DNA of 64,000 nt from Strobilurus pachycystidiatus (Eukaryota; Basidiomycota; Agaricomycetes; Agaricales; Physalacriaceae): NCBI GenBank assembly GCA_019915135.1, contig JAHLMK010000007.1, positions 2,232,001 through 2,296,000 of the forward strand, in the 5' to 3' direction. How positions within the stretch are numbered: the first letter of the stretch is position 1; each line of letters begins with the position of its first letter. The translations under genes were made by a program, and so were the position numbers. Positions 45,570 to 57,810 of this stretch are shown here, one piece after another. The notes beneath the pieces are model-generated. The model was given only the letters and a program-made list of their open reading frames with translations, had not been told where the DNA came from and made no database searches.

Positions 45570-45865
45570 ATCGATTCCATACCATTATGCTCTGTTAATG
45601 ACTGCCCTCACGCTAATGTAACGTCTATAATCTTTGCTGCTCATAATTCTTACGGTACACAGAGGATTACATATATAAACGCGATGTTCATCCTGTCAGA
45701 ATTATTTCCAGCGCGTCAAAATGTTCAAGCTCAAGAGTCAAGGGGCTTCTGCCGCGTGCGCCTACATAAGGTCTGACATCACTGCTCCAGATTCGTCATA
45801 GTCTCAAGCCACGCTATATAAGCCTCGGAGTCAAAGCGCGCCTCTTCTCACACTTTCCCTTAAAC
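45570..45865. promoter_or_regulatory. Intergenic, promoter of the small mitochondrial gene
   Basis: No gene. CTATATAAG near 45813 is a likely TATA box about 50 nt before ATG 45866. Confidence 0.5.
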
Positions 45866-46640
45866 ATGCTTTCCATCACCACCAGATCCGTACTCCGAAA
45901 TGTCCCGCGTGCCAGTGTGGCGGCGTCAATGAGGGCGACTAGCACGAGGTATGGCGCTCATTTGGCCTGAAGAACCATTCACTGACATTGCTAGACTGTA
46001 TTCCAGGTCCGTCCGTCAAAACACCACTTTGCCAAATTGACTTTCTGACGTGCCCCATGCAGCACCATGCACGATAATGACCCAGAGGTACGTGGACCGG
46101 CCGTTGTGGCGCGTTCGACGTGCTGACCGGCTCGCCAGCTGCTCGACAAAGAGAAGCTGCGCAACCTGTCCAAGACACAGCACAAGACATCCACCCCGCA
46201 CGCTCACGCACCGGGCTGGAACGAGGCTCTCGCCTCAGCTTCTGAGGCGTCCGTCAAGGTGTGTTCCGGTCCCGAGCATATCGTGTCGCAACTAATGCGA
46301 CCTAACAGGCAGATAGCAACACAGATGGCCCGCTTGAGATGCAGGCCCGCACTGTCGATTACATCCAAGCCCGTCACTCGCCCGACGATAGACATTCGTC
46401 GACATCCTCAAACAGCCACGACTCTGTCGATGGTCCGCTAGGCTCTGCGCAAGGCACTGAAGACTCAGGCGGGCCGCAGGAGCTTGTGAAGAAGACCGTA
46501 AAGGAGCAGACTACGGAAGTGTACGAGCGCTCCGAACCTACCTCGAGCGAGGAAACTGTGAGCCTATTCCCGATAACTATCACCAGTACCCTCACACTTA
46601 TCATCTCTGGCAGGTGAAAGCCGACCGTGGGGAAGTATAG
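45866..46640 (+). CDS. Small conserved-type mitochondrial protein, six exons
   Basis: Exons 45866-45948, 45995-46006, 46063-46087, 46139-46258, 46309-46557 and 46614-46640; all introns are GT-AG and 46-56 nt. The second exon is only 12 nt (ACTGTATTCCAG), and the 25-nt third exon is also tiny. Together they code for LYSS and STMHDNDPE. The protein has about 171 residues. The N-terminus is a Ser/Arg-rich presequence. HDNDPELLDKEKLRNLS and HAPGWNEALASASE look like conserved blocks of a basidiomycete-specific family of unknown function. Splice phases agree at all five junctions, which supports the model. Confidence 0.75.
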
Positions 46641-47266
46641 GTCAGCTGACAGGATCTGTTGAATTGCTGCAGACTCAGAGTACGAAAAATGTACAACCAT
46701 TCATCGTGTATTTTTATGCATCGCATTGTCCAACGTAAATGGAATCGGAAGTAAATGTGTGTGAAGACTTCTTGAAGGCGGCTTCCAAGGCTTAAGTTTC
46801 ATCCCGTTGAAGCCCATGGGGCATTGCAGACTCGCAGAGTATGAAGGCAAGCTAGCTTAAGTAAAGTGACTTTCCGTCCCTGATCCGCTCAACTGGGAGG
46901 AGTGTTCATTGATGCGTCATGATTTAATCCACACGGGGGAGAAACAGCACACTGGTACGCGTTACTTCGAGGAATGTCGTCGGCATTAAAGGGTCTTTTA
47001 TTGGTTCACACTTCAAGCTACTTGCTTTATTAACCATTGAAGCACAGTACTCCAACGCGTTCCGTCTCGAGTGTTATTCCGTCCTAAAGGTTCCGAAATG
47101 CTGGTTCAGCGGCACAACACGTGGCGGGCCAGGGGTTTTTCACTTTCTTGCTCATCTTACCGCTGAATCGTTTCGCGATGCTCTCCCGGTGCACTGGGTC
47201 CCTTTTGGCTGGCTCCGTGGTGCTCCGTTCCACTCTGGAGCCAGCGCCTGCTCTTTGTTTCGTACC
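46641..47266. other. Intergenic
   Basis: No gene seen. Contains the 3' flank of the small mitochondrial gene and the promoter of the NRAMP gene. No clear TATA box near ATG 47267. Confidence 0.45.
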
Positions 47267-49067
47267 ATGTCCCTCGAGCGCACTAAACGGACGGCCCGCC
47301 TCGTCTTCCACCACGCCAAAAAACACACAGGCGTTGGCCTCGTCTGTGCGGTCGCCTATTTCGATCCGTGAGCTCTTTCAGCATCCACCCATCTTTTTGC
47401 TCATCCCCCGCTGCAGAGGCAACTGGGGCGTAGACCTCCAAGCTGGATCAGAATTTGGATATAGACTACTCTTTGTCGTACTCCTCGCTGGCGTGTTTGC
47501 CATCTTCTTCCAGGTTCGTCTCATCGAGACCGCCTTTCTCTTCTCCCATATCGATGGCGGTTTCCAGGTGTCTGCGAGCAAGCTGGGTTGCGTAACTGGG
47601 CTGGACTTGGCCTCCCACTGTAGACTACTCCTACACGATCGCCCGAGACACAAGCTCCTGTGTAGATGGGCTCTCTTGTACCCGCTTTACCTTTTGTCCG
47701 AGGTCGCCATAATCGCCACCGATCTGGCGGAACTGCTCGGCTCAGCTATAGCGCTGTGCATGCTCTTTCCCCGCCTCGAGCTCTGGCACGGCGTCTTGAT
47801 CACCGCCTTTGATGTCATTTTCCTCCTTGCGCTCGGCGATCCTCTGCGGGGTCGGCCGGTCAAATGGTTTGAGTTCTTGATAGCAGGCTTGGTGAGCCTC
47901 CTTCGGTCTTGTCCTCGGGAGTCGCTCAGACTCAACCTTCGTTAGGTACTCGCAGTTTTAGTGTGTATGTGTGTTGTCATCGCCCGTGTCAATGTGCAGT
48001 GGGACGATGCGTTCTTGGGATTCGTACCCTCCAAGCACATCTTCCAATCCAATGGCTTGTTTATTTGTGAGCGCCCTTTCACGACCACTGAATTGCCCCT
48101 CAACTCACCATCCCACCAGCGGTCGGCATCATCGGCGCCACTGTAATGCCTCATAGCCTGTTCTTGGGTTCGGCCTTGGCAACGCAAGACCGGGTCACAT
48201 CATCCAAAGTGGAAGACGATGATGTGTCATTGGCTGGCTCGTTTCGCACGGAAAAATCTCCAAGACCGTCTTGGCTTCACCGTGCTGGATGTTCGGTCTC
48301 AGAGTCGTTGAAGAAGTCATTCAGGGCTCCACCTCCCAGTCCCTATTCTACCACCGTGACTTCACACCAAGACCGAGATAACAATACCCTTTCATTCGTA
48401 TCCGCCCATATCTACCACGGGATTATCGATATCGTATTGTCTCTCCTCGGGTTTGCTGTATTGATTAATGCTCTGTCAGTGCCTACTCTCTCTGTGCTCC
48501 CCAGTCACGTCGCTCATTCCTTACAGAATCTTGATCCTCGCGGGCTCCGTCTTTTATTACAACGACGTGGACTTCAGCGGCACTGCGAGTCTCTTTGACG
48601 CATACGATCTGATCGCCGATCTCGTTGGTCAATCTGCTGCAACGTTGTTTGCAGTCGCTCTCCTCGCTGCCGGCCAAAGCTCGTCCATCATCGCAACGGT
48701 CGCTGGTCAGGCAGTGTCCGAAGGCTTCCTGCAATGGCGACTCAGCCCCGTTCTGCGACGCCTGGTGACGCGCCTCATCGCGCTGGTACCATCCCTTGCG
48801 GTGGCTATTGGCGTCGGACGACCGGGCATCGACACACTACTCGTAGTCAGCCAGGTGGTTCTGTCAATCACGCTTCCGTTCATAACGCTGCCATTGATCT
48901 GGCTCACGAGTAAGTTCAGCGGGGTCATGCGTGTTCGAGGACCGGACGATGCGGAAGGCGGGGAGACGTGGGTGGATTTCTCGAATGGGTATGTTATCAT
49001 GACGTTGAGCGCGATAATATGGCTGGTGGTGGTGGTCGCCAATGTGTATGTGTTGGTAACGCTGTGA
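47267..49067 (+). CDS. NRAMP-family divalent metal transporter (Smf-like)
   Basis: Six exons: 47267-47367, 47417-47513, 47568-47891, 47946-48066, 48120-48476 and 48527-49067, with matching phases. The polytopic protein has about 513 residues. TM1 carries the metal-binding DPGN motif formed across the first splice (AYFDP then GNW). TM2-3 reads LLFVVLLAGVFAIFFQ. TM6 has GATVMPHSLFLGS, as in fungal Smf proteins. GQSSSIIATVAGQ is the NRAMP signature loop. These proteins import Mn2+ and Fe2+ with protons at the plasma or endosomal membrane. A Ser-rich loop after TM6 may be regulatory. No damage seen. Confidence 0.92.
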
Positions 49068-49781
49068 GCGCTCCAGCGCGGAGTCTTGACCCATTGTAGA
49101 AGTATAATTTACGCATCTCAGAGAGTGCTGTATATATTGATATACCCATTGCATATCATTCTAGAGACACTGGTTTACAACACCTTTGGAACGCCTTTTT
49201 ATGAATGCAAGACTGTAACGAGGCGGCTGCCAGTGTAAGCCGGGGCGTCGCGTTCCGTAATGTGTGGATTGTTGCTCATGGTAGGTGCGATCAGAGGTGG
49301 GGCCAAGTCACAAATCTAAACTCGAAGGTTCAAATCCTAGGGAGAGGCAGATAAGATCAGCACAGGCACTCAATGACACTGACACGAAGTTGCTACTGAG
49401 GCCGCCCGCCTGCAATATACCACCTCGAACAAACAGATCGTATTATCTGGTCGTATGAATGGATCACTTTCGTTTTGCGTGTAAATGTATTGGAATTAAG
49501 CCGTTATCCTTTCACCAAGAAACCATACGCGACTGCAAGGTACGAAAAGATTGATGGTACAGACGAGAATCGAGGGCAAGGTCGACACGGCTGCGATCTT
49601 CGATACATGAGTGAGTGGTTGTATGCAAATTGCCTTCACGGCTCTCTTATATATGTTTGCATTCAATAGTATTACAACCGCGGCTTAGGCGATGGGCAAC
49701 CTACATATGATTCCTTCTGTATCAATACACTGTATACGACTACAACACGAGCGCCTTTGACTTTCGCCGTTGCGGAGTTGA
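49068..49781. other. Intergenic, convergent gene ends
   Basis: No gene seen. A B-box-like GGTTCAAATCC near 49331 lacks a cloverleaf. Confidence 0.45.
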
Positions 49782-51050
49782 TCAATATTCAATAAGACTA
49801 GCAAACCGCTGGGCTCTCAAGTCCAGGACTGGGGGTTTATCGGGAGCCTGACGAGCCAGCCAAGCAGGATCGACATCGTGCCCGCGCCGCTTGGGGACCG
49901 TTGGAACAGGAGCTGCGCGCGGCAGGGTTCCATCATGCGTCTAGTGAAATCAATTCACGAGCCTAGGCGCAGGTTTCGATGCTTACAGTGGTCTTCATTT
50001 CCTTGAAGAGTTGCATCTTGAGAGCAAGAAGCTCTGGCGTGATTAGAGACGATGGTTTGTAACACACATCTGGAATATCTTCGTGAATGAACGACGGTTG
50101 ACGCGACGTCCGGCTTACATGCAGCAATGCGTGGGTTGTTGCTCTTGGTAGGTACGCCGTAATGGCAAAGTCTGGAAAAAGAAGGTCTAAGAATTTGTCT
50201 GGATTGTAGAGACTTGAAGAAATATGCGAACCTGGAGTCCCACAAGATAAGGTCTCCGGGATGGGCGCAAACTTTGTGCCACCCGGCATCTGAGCGCGAT
50301 TCGAGCCACTTGATTTGCTCATCGGTAAAGTTGTGTTCTAGGAGTGCGAGTTGAATGAATGAGAGCAAACAAATGCTGTATAAAGTACATACTGTCGTCT
50401 TCAGCCAACCGGCAACAGGCTTGTCCTTGGCGAAGACATCAAAGAGCTCGGTGTGGAAATCCTTACTGCCTTGCAGAATCATGAGACCACCGTCCTCGGG
50501 GCCATTCTCGTAGAGATTAATGATTCCTTGAACGCAATGGAGATGCTTTCGGAGCGGGCTCTGGTCTACGTGAGGCCACGCCTTGCCCTCGGGATCTCCC
50601 TCCTTGAGAACATTGGGGAGCGAGATGTTACAGCCGTCATAACCCACGACGAGTCTGTCAGTATTCCACAGCTTCTCAAAGGGCTGCACAACCCCATGCT
50701 CGGTGCGCAGGTCCCACAGGAATTGCTCGTGGGCGACGCCATACTGGATGTACAGTCCACCCTTGTGGTTGACGGGGAGGTTATCCGCGTTCCAAGTCGA
50801 GGGGTCATCGCGCTGCCGGGATGTGAGAGCTGATATACTCAATACATGCAAAACTGACCTTGTAGCCGAGCTTGAAGCTCTCGAGCCAGGAGTGCATCTT
50901 GCTGATGTAGCCGTCGCACTTGTCCTGCGATAAAACCCCTGGAACTACTGCCCAGCCTTGACGCGCCAGATCATCGCGAAAATCGCCGTAGGCAGCGTCG
51001 GGATCAAGATTGGGGGTTACAGGGGTGGGCTCGAGCTGTACTGGGGCCAT
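49782..51050 (-). CDS. Phytanoyl-CoA dioxygenase-like protein (PhyH family)
   Basis: Exon 1 is 51050-50859, intron 50813-50858, and exon 2 starts at 50812. The 2-oxoglutarate/Fe(II) site is visible: HVDQSP gives the HxD pair and AHPGDLILWDSR the distal His. GYDGCNISLPN and LHCVQGIINLYENGPEDGG are typical of the fungal PhyH-like group. Three short introns in the C-terminal part (starting near 50240, 50121 and 49990) lead to the stop at 49782-49784. One junction is unclear: an apparent intron beginning GTATGT near 50394 would break the frame if spliced at the only good acceptor, while reading through keeps it open. Oxygenase of unknown substrate; not necessarily a peroxisomal alpha-oxidation enzyme. 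Confidence 0.8.
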
Positions 51051-51641
51051 GGTGTCGAGGGAGAGGCTGGGGCCCGGACAACTCAGAAAAGCCCACCTAA
51101 TATACTGTGCTGGCGCCGTTATTAATGGGGCGATGACTGGAGAGGCATATGAACGTTGAGTCACCAGAGCCGTCAGCAGACGTCCTATATTGCAGATAAA
51201 CTGAATGGTCAGGTAAAGAAATCACAGACGATTGGAGGGATGGCGAGCAGATAATTCCGCCACGAAACAGTGGGGCGACCAACTAGTCGGGAGGCTCTAA
51301 AGATTATGCATCGCATTGTCATTGTCAGACAAGACGAAGGACGCTTTGAAAGGGCAGAGATGAGCCAGAAAACGCGTTATACTTTCAAACAGTGATCAGG
51401 CCGGTTGAAGGCTATGGTTGAGCCAGCCAATAATAGCCAATAATTGACGTGGTTGGTTTGTTCAAGAAACACCGAAGTTTCGCCGATGTTTCTCCCTTTC
51501 CTTCATGAACCCCACCACATTCATTTGTAGCTCACGGCAATGAAAGCTAGGCCGTCCGCCTTCCTGCCTGGAGGTCACAAGAGAGGGTTAAGTACTAGTT
51601 TTTCTCCATTCATACATTGACGTAGTACACTCATGCGTAAA
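51051..51641. other. Intergenic
   Basis: No gene seen. Holds the promoter of the PhyH-like gene and the 3' flank of the next SDR. Confidence 0.45.
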
Positions 51642-52500
51642 TTACCAGCTTAGAGGACCTTGGTCGTCGGATACAATGCCTAGTGATAGTATAGTCGTCA
51701 GCGACGAGGTAAATTCGAAAAGGGAAAAACATACAAGTCTTATCGTTGTCCTCAGGCCCCAGCAGCGCCCAGGGTACAATGACATCGGCGCCTTGTCTGA
51801 GCGTCTTTCCACCAGGAGAGTGCCCATTCAACTTGGTCGTCGTAAACCCAGGTTCCACGGCGTTCACTTTGATCTCTCCCTCCAGCTCCTTCGCCAACGC
51901 GATCGTGTAAGAGCTTGCGGCCGCTTTGCTGGTGTTGTACGCGATCCAGTCGTGGAGACGGCCTTTAGGACCAGCCATGATACTGTTGCTGCCCATGAAG
52001 GTCGTGACATTGACAATGCACGCCTGGCCAAGCGGAGCACGGCGAAGGAGAGGAACGAATGCTTGACTGACATTTATGAGACCGTAGAGATTGACTTCCA
52101 TAGTCTCACGGATGTTGGTGACGGGTTCGGCCAGTGCACCGGCACTGTTGTGCATGAGCCCGACGCCAGCATTGTTGATGAGCACATCCAAATGTCCCTC
52201 CGCCTTCTCTATCGCCTCTTTGGCTGCAAAGACCGATTCGGCTTTCGTGACATCGATCAGCACGAACTTGACATCGTGACCCGCTTCGGCCAGCTTGGCC
52301 TCTGCCTCTTGGCCTAGCTTCTCGTTACGCGCGCCGATATAGACGCGGTGCCCTTTCTCTGCGAGGCTCTCGACAACGGCGGAGCCGATACCTGGAAGGT
52401 TCAAGGAATGATGACATTAGTGGCGTTGTGCGATTTTCTTTGACTGATACTGACCGGCATTTCCCCCAGTAACCAGAATGACGCGTTTGTAGGAAGCCAT
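51642..52500 (-). CDS. Short-chain dehydrogenase/reductase
   Basis: Three exons: 52500-52455, 52391-51735 and 51679-51642, introns 52392-52454 and 51680-51734. About 246 residues. Classical SDR features: TGGNAGIG formed across the first splice, DVLINNAGVG, and YNTSKAA with the active Tyr and Lys, then VEPGFTTTKL. It uses NAD(P)H on a small carbonyl or alcohol substrate that I cannot name. Full length, no damage. Confidence 0.9.
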
Positions 52501-53338
52501 TATCGTCTACGGGGTGGGGTCTTACCCATTCACCTCGCGAAGTGCTGGTTTAAGTATCTGGACAAGCAGATCTCGCAATCGGTACGACTCGGACGTTCAG
52601 CGATGACTGATTAGCTGACCCCGTTAACCAGCTCTAAGATAAGGAAACAGTAAAACTTGACGACAACAGAATCAGCATTGCACTCGAGGCTCGTAAGCGG
52701 GATGACACCTTTAAGTTGTAAGTGTGCGAAGCCGACTCTTGTTGGGACGAGGGCCTTCGAGCTCGCTGGACAACCCGCTAGTGTGTTCGAGTACTCGGAC
52801 ACGGAACCTTCAAACACTCTACAGTGCTGTACGTTACAGCTCGTTCGATTCATGTCAATCTTTCGTTAGGTAAATAAAATTTCAGTTCTATCATATACGT
52901 GCAATCGGATGTTTGCCGCGTCCTCACCCGCACACACACAACTATCATCTACCTGAATTCGGACGTTTCCCGTGTCCTCACATGTGTATAATACAGCTTC
53001 TCATAAACCGTTGTATGGGTACGTGAATTCTGAATCTACCTTTGATTACAACTATATCTCGGACATTCACCGCGTCTTCGAATTCACACACTGCGCTAAC
53101 ACAACTTACTAATACTAAGTACTTGACGGGTATGCAGCCAACATATTGCCCGGGGAGCGCAGCAGTATCGTCCGGTAACCGCGCAGCAGTATGGCATTCA
53201 GGAATTCGCCACGACTTACTAGGTGCTCGACGGGTAATGTTATGCATCGGAGAAATCGCCTGGTAACCGCAGCTATGGCATTCGGTGATTCACAGTAGAT
53301 ATGCCTGGTCTGAAAGTACGTTGTATCATGGAACCTTA
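52501..53338. repeat. Intergenic region with degenerate tandem repeats
   Basis: No gene. Three imperfect copies of a unit like TCGGACGTTTCCCGTGTCCTC lie at about 52904, 52961 and 53058. A second, roughly 80-100 bp unit repeats twice at about 53106-53290, each with ACTTACTA, TCGACGGGTA, GGTAACCGC and ATGGCATTC in the same order. Confidence 0.55.
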
Positions 53339-55135
<1,797 letters not shown>

Positions 55136-55406
55136 CGCTGGCACAATGGTGGTTTGCTGCAAACTGCTGGCGACCTTAACTCACGCCATCATTGATCAGA
55201 TCAAAGATCCACGGCGCGTTCTCCCACGCACCCCGCCCTTTGTCCATAATTGATTCGATCCGCTTCCCCAGTTCACAACAATCAAAGTGGCACTGTAGTG
55301 ACAACGGTCATCTTCTCAAAGATGCTCTAGCGGCCACGGTTCCTCTCTTCATTTCCTTCATCTTTCCCTTCTTGCCCTGGTGGCACCCTCGTTCTCTTCG
55401 TCCAGA

Positions 55407-57449
55407 ATGCTCACAAAAGTCAAGGATGATGTCCGGCTGCTTGTAGGTTTGGTCGTGGTTACCATGTCGGTGTTGAGCTGATTACCTCCGCAGTGGAATC
55501 GCTTGACTCTGTCCCGCTTGACCACGGCCTACGCCGTCTTTTCAGTGACTTACACGCTGGCTCAGCTGGCTTTGCAACTTCGGGCATTCAAAATAAACGA
55601 AACTGCAGCATCATTCATATGGGAGTTGGCTTACCAAGCCAAGGACTTTGACGTCGCTGTCATACCTGATCTTCACGATGATTTTCTGAGGCTGTGTCCT
55701 GCCGTATATCTTGCAGATCATGCCCTGTTTGACGCGTACTGCGTTGTCGTATGGAATGCGACTTCCTCGAGCGGGTCTGCCGAGTCCAATGCTTCTTCGT
55801 CAGATGCCGTCTCTACAGTCGTGTCCACCGTCGTTTTGCCCCGCTCGGGCCTCTCGAGCTCCAACACAACGCTCGCATCCACTGGCATCCATCCGGGAAA
55901 CGAGGTCGGAGACAAGGAACCCGCCCACAATGGTGACGATGTACGTCCTATTCACTGCAATCCCCACGAAAATCATTGACATGCGCGGTTAGAATCTTGC
56001 CCGACGTTCCATAAATCAAACTCAGATAACCGAGGTCGCCAGCGGCCTATCTCAGAAGTGCCTACAGGCTTTGATTCTGCCAGGATTCACGTAAGGACAT
56101 CACCAATTAACCCCTCGTCCATTTCACCCATCGTCTGTTGCAGTCTCGACAATACGAAGCGGGAAGACATCGTCTTCGTAGGGTTTCTATTCTGGGTTCT
56201 TGGGATGTCTTTGGTGGCCATCTTGAACGAGTCTATTCCCCATATCGTTGCATCGTTTGCGACGCATCTAATGGCGACCGTGTGGTCAGCCCTGCAAATA
56301 ACTCATACCGCCAGGTTCAAGTCCCAGTTCCATCGCATAATCGTTGATGGCGCGTGTTCGGGATCAACGACCTTGTTTCCCCATTATTGGCAACATCGTG
56401 TGGAAGCTGAGTATATAGCCCTCGCTCTGAATGTTGTTGCGCTTTTCGTGTCCGTGTTTCTCTCCTGGAGGCTCATCAAGGTATGCACTAGCTTCCAGTT
56501 TCTTTTTCTTGCTCAATAGCCGCACAGCTGTATGGATGGCAAACATTCAAGCGTATCGGAGCATCGCTGACAATTCGGCGCATCTATCACTTGATCTTGG
56601 CTTTCTCTATCGCTCTGCAACTGGCGTTCTTCTTCATGATTGTGACGGTCTCCTTATGGCTTGAGAGCTTGTTCAATGGGGTGGCAGCCGAGGTAGCCTT
56701 GCGGGCGACATTCTACAAAGTATCGGCCTTCATGACCAATTTCGTACGTGAACATCCTTCTCTTTCGATTGAAGCTGACATGAATACAGATCTTGATACC
56801 GTGGCTTGTAGCTGTGCGTTTGCTTTCTCAAATTTCCTCCACTCCACAGCTCATGTCGTTCCAGGGTTGGATTGCGGTTCGAAAAGAGTTCAGGAAACTC
56901 ATGTTCGCCTTCCTCTTTCTCTCTCTTCTCTATCTCGCCGCTTGGGGGACTATGTTCTACTCCGACACTTTCCGGTGGACGTTCCTGAACTGGGCGTTCT
57001 TCGCAGTGATGGCCTCTCTGTCAGTGACACTCACGGCCGCTGCCTTCGTCTTGGGCGTCATCTGTCGATATAACTTCGGCAAGGGCTTACCGCACTTCTG
57101 TACGTGCATTGACTCTCATGGACTACAGAAAGCTCATGCTCATTTTCAAGTGAACGAACGACCGTCTCTTTGGGAGGTGTCCTCGAACCACTCGTTCGAC
57201 GACGAAGAGGACACGAGAACTGAACCATCCATCCATTCCGAAGAGAAGAAGAACACGTCCGACCAACCTCATGAAAGCCGATTCCAAATACATTCCTTCT
57301 TTGGGCCCAAGGACAAACCTTCCAACTCTCCCAAACTCCAAGCGCTAGCTTTCTTGGGTTTGGGACGGCAGTCGAGGTCAAAAGATCTACCATTGGCTCG
57401 TCCTGATTTCAGGGAGCTCGTCCTGGGCGGAAGTAACGCCCGTGTTTGA
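55407..57449 (+). CDS. Multi-pass membrane protein, basidiomycete-type, unknown role
   Basis: First exon 55407-55442, second from 55494; at least five further exons end at 57449. The N-terminus reads MLTKVKDDVRLLWNRLTLS, followed by about seven hydrophobic segments, for example FVGFLFWVLGMSLVAI, ALNVVALFVSVFLSW, LAFSIALQLAFFFMIV and FAFLFLSLLYLAAW. A Ser-rich extracellular or luminal loop with NAT and NTT sites lies near 55760-55900. The C-terminal tail is hydrophilic and acidic (FDDEEDTRTEPS). The layout resembles a receptor-like seven-helix protein, but I recognise no GPCR motif. It is divergent from proline iminopeptidase. Confidence 0.7.
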
Positions 57450-57810
57450 TATCAGTGTCATCTTCAGTGTCCATGCGTGCGTGGACAAACCACTTATATT
57501 AGTCAAAATTTTGTAGAACATTGTACAGCACATGACCTGCGCATCGGAATAAATGTAAATCGAATTTGAAGTACTCTCTGGAGATTTTGGACGCCTGGAA
57601 GTACTTACTTAGCATGTATTCATCTTCAACTTTGTCGAGGTGACCAGGCATGCGTGGAAGCGCCACTAACCTGCATTACTCACTGGACAGTGGCCCAACA
57701 GCCTCTACACCGAATCGTCGTTATTATAGTCTACGGATACAAATACATTCTGATTCAATCTAATTCACCGATTCAAGCAAACACTGGCACATCGAAGATG
57801 CCCTCCGGAT
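57450..57810. other. Intergenic, convergent gene ends
   Basis: No gene seen. Confidence 0.5.

Noticed and set aside
49285..49355. B-box-like GGTTCAAATCC as a tRNA candidate
   Set aside because: T stem pairs poorly and no cloverleaf forms.
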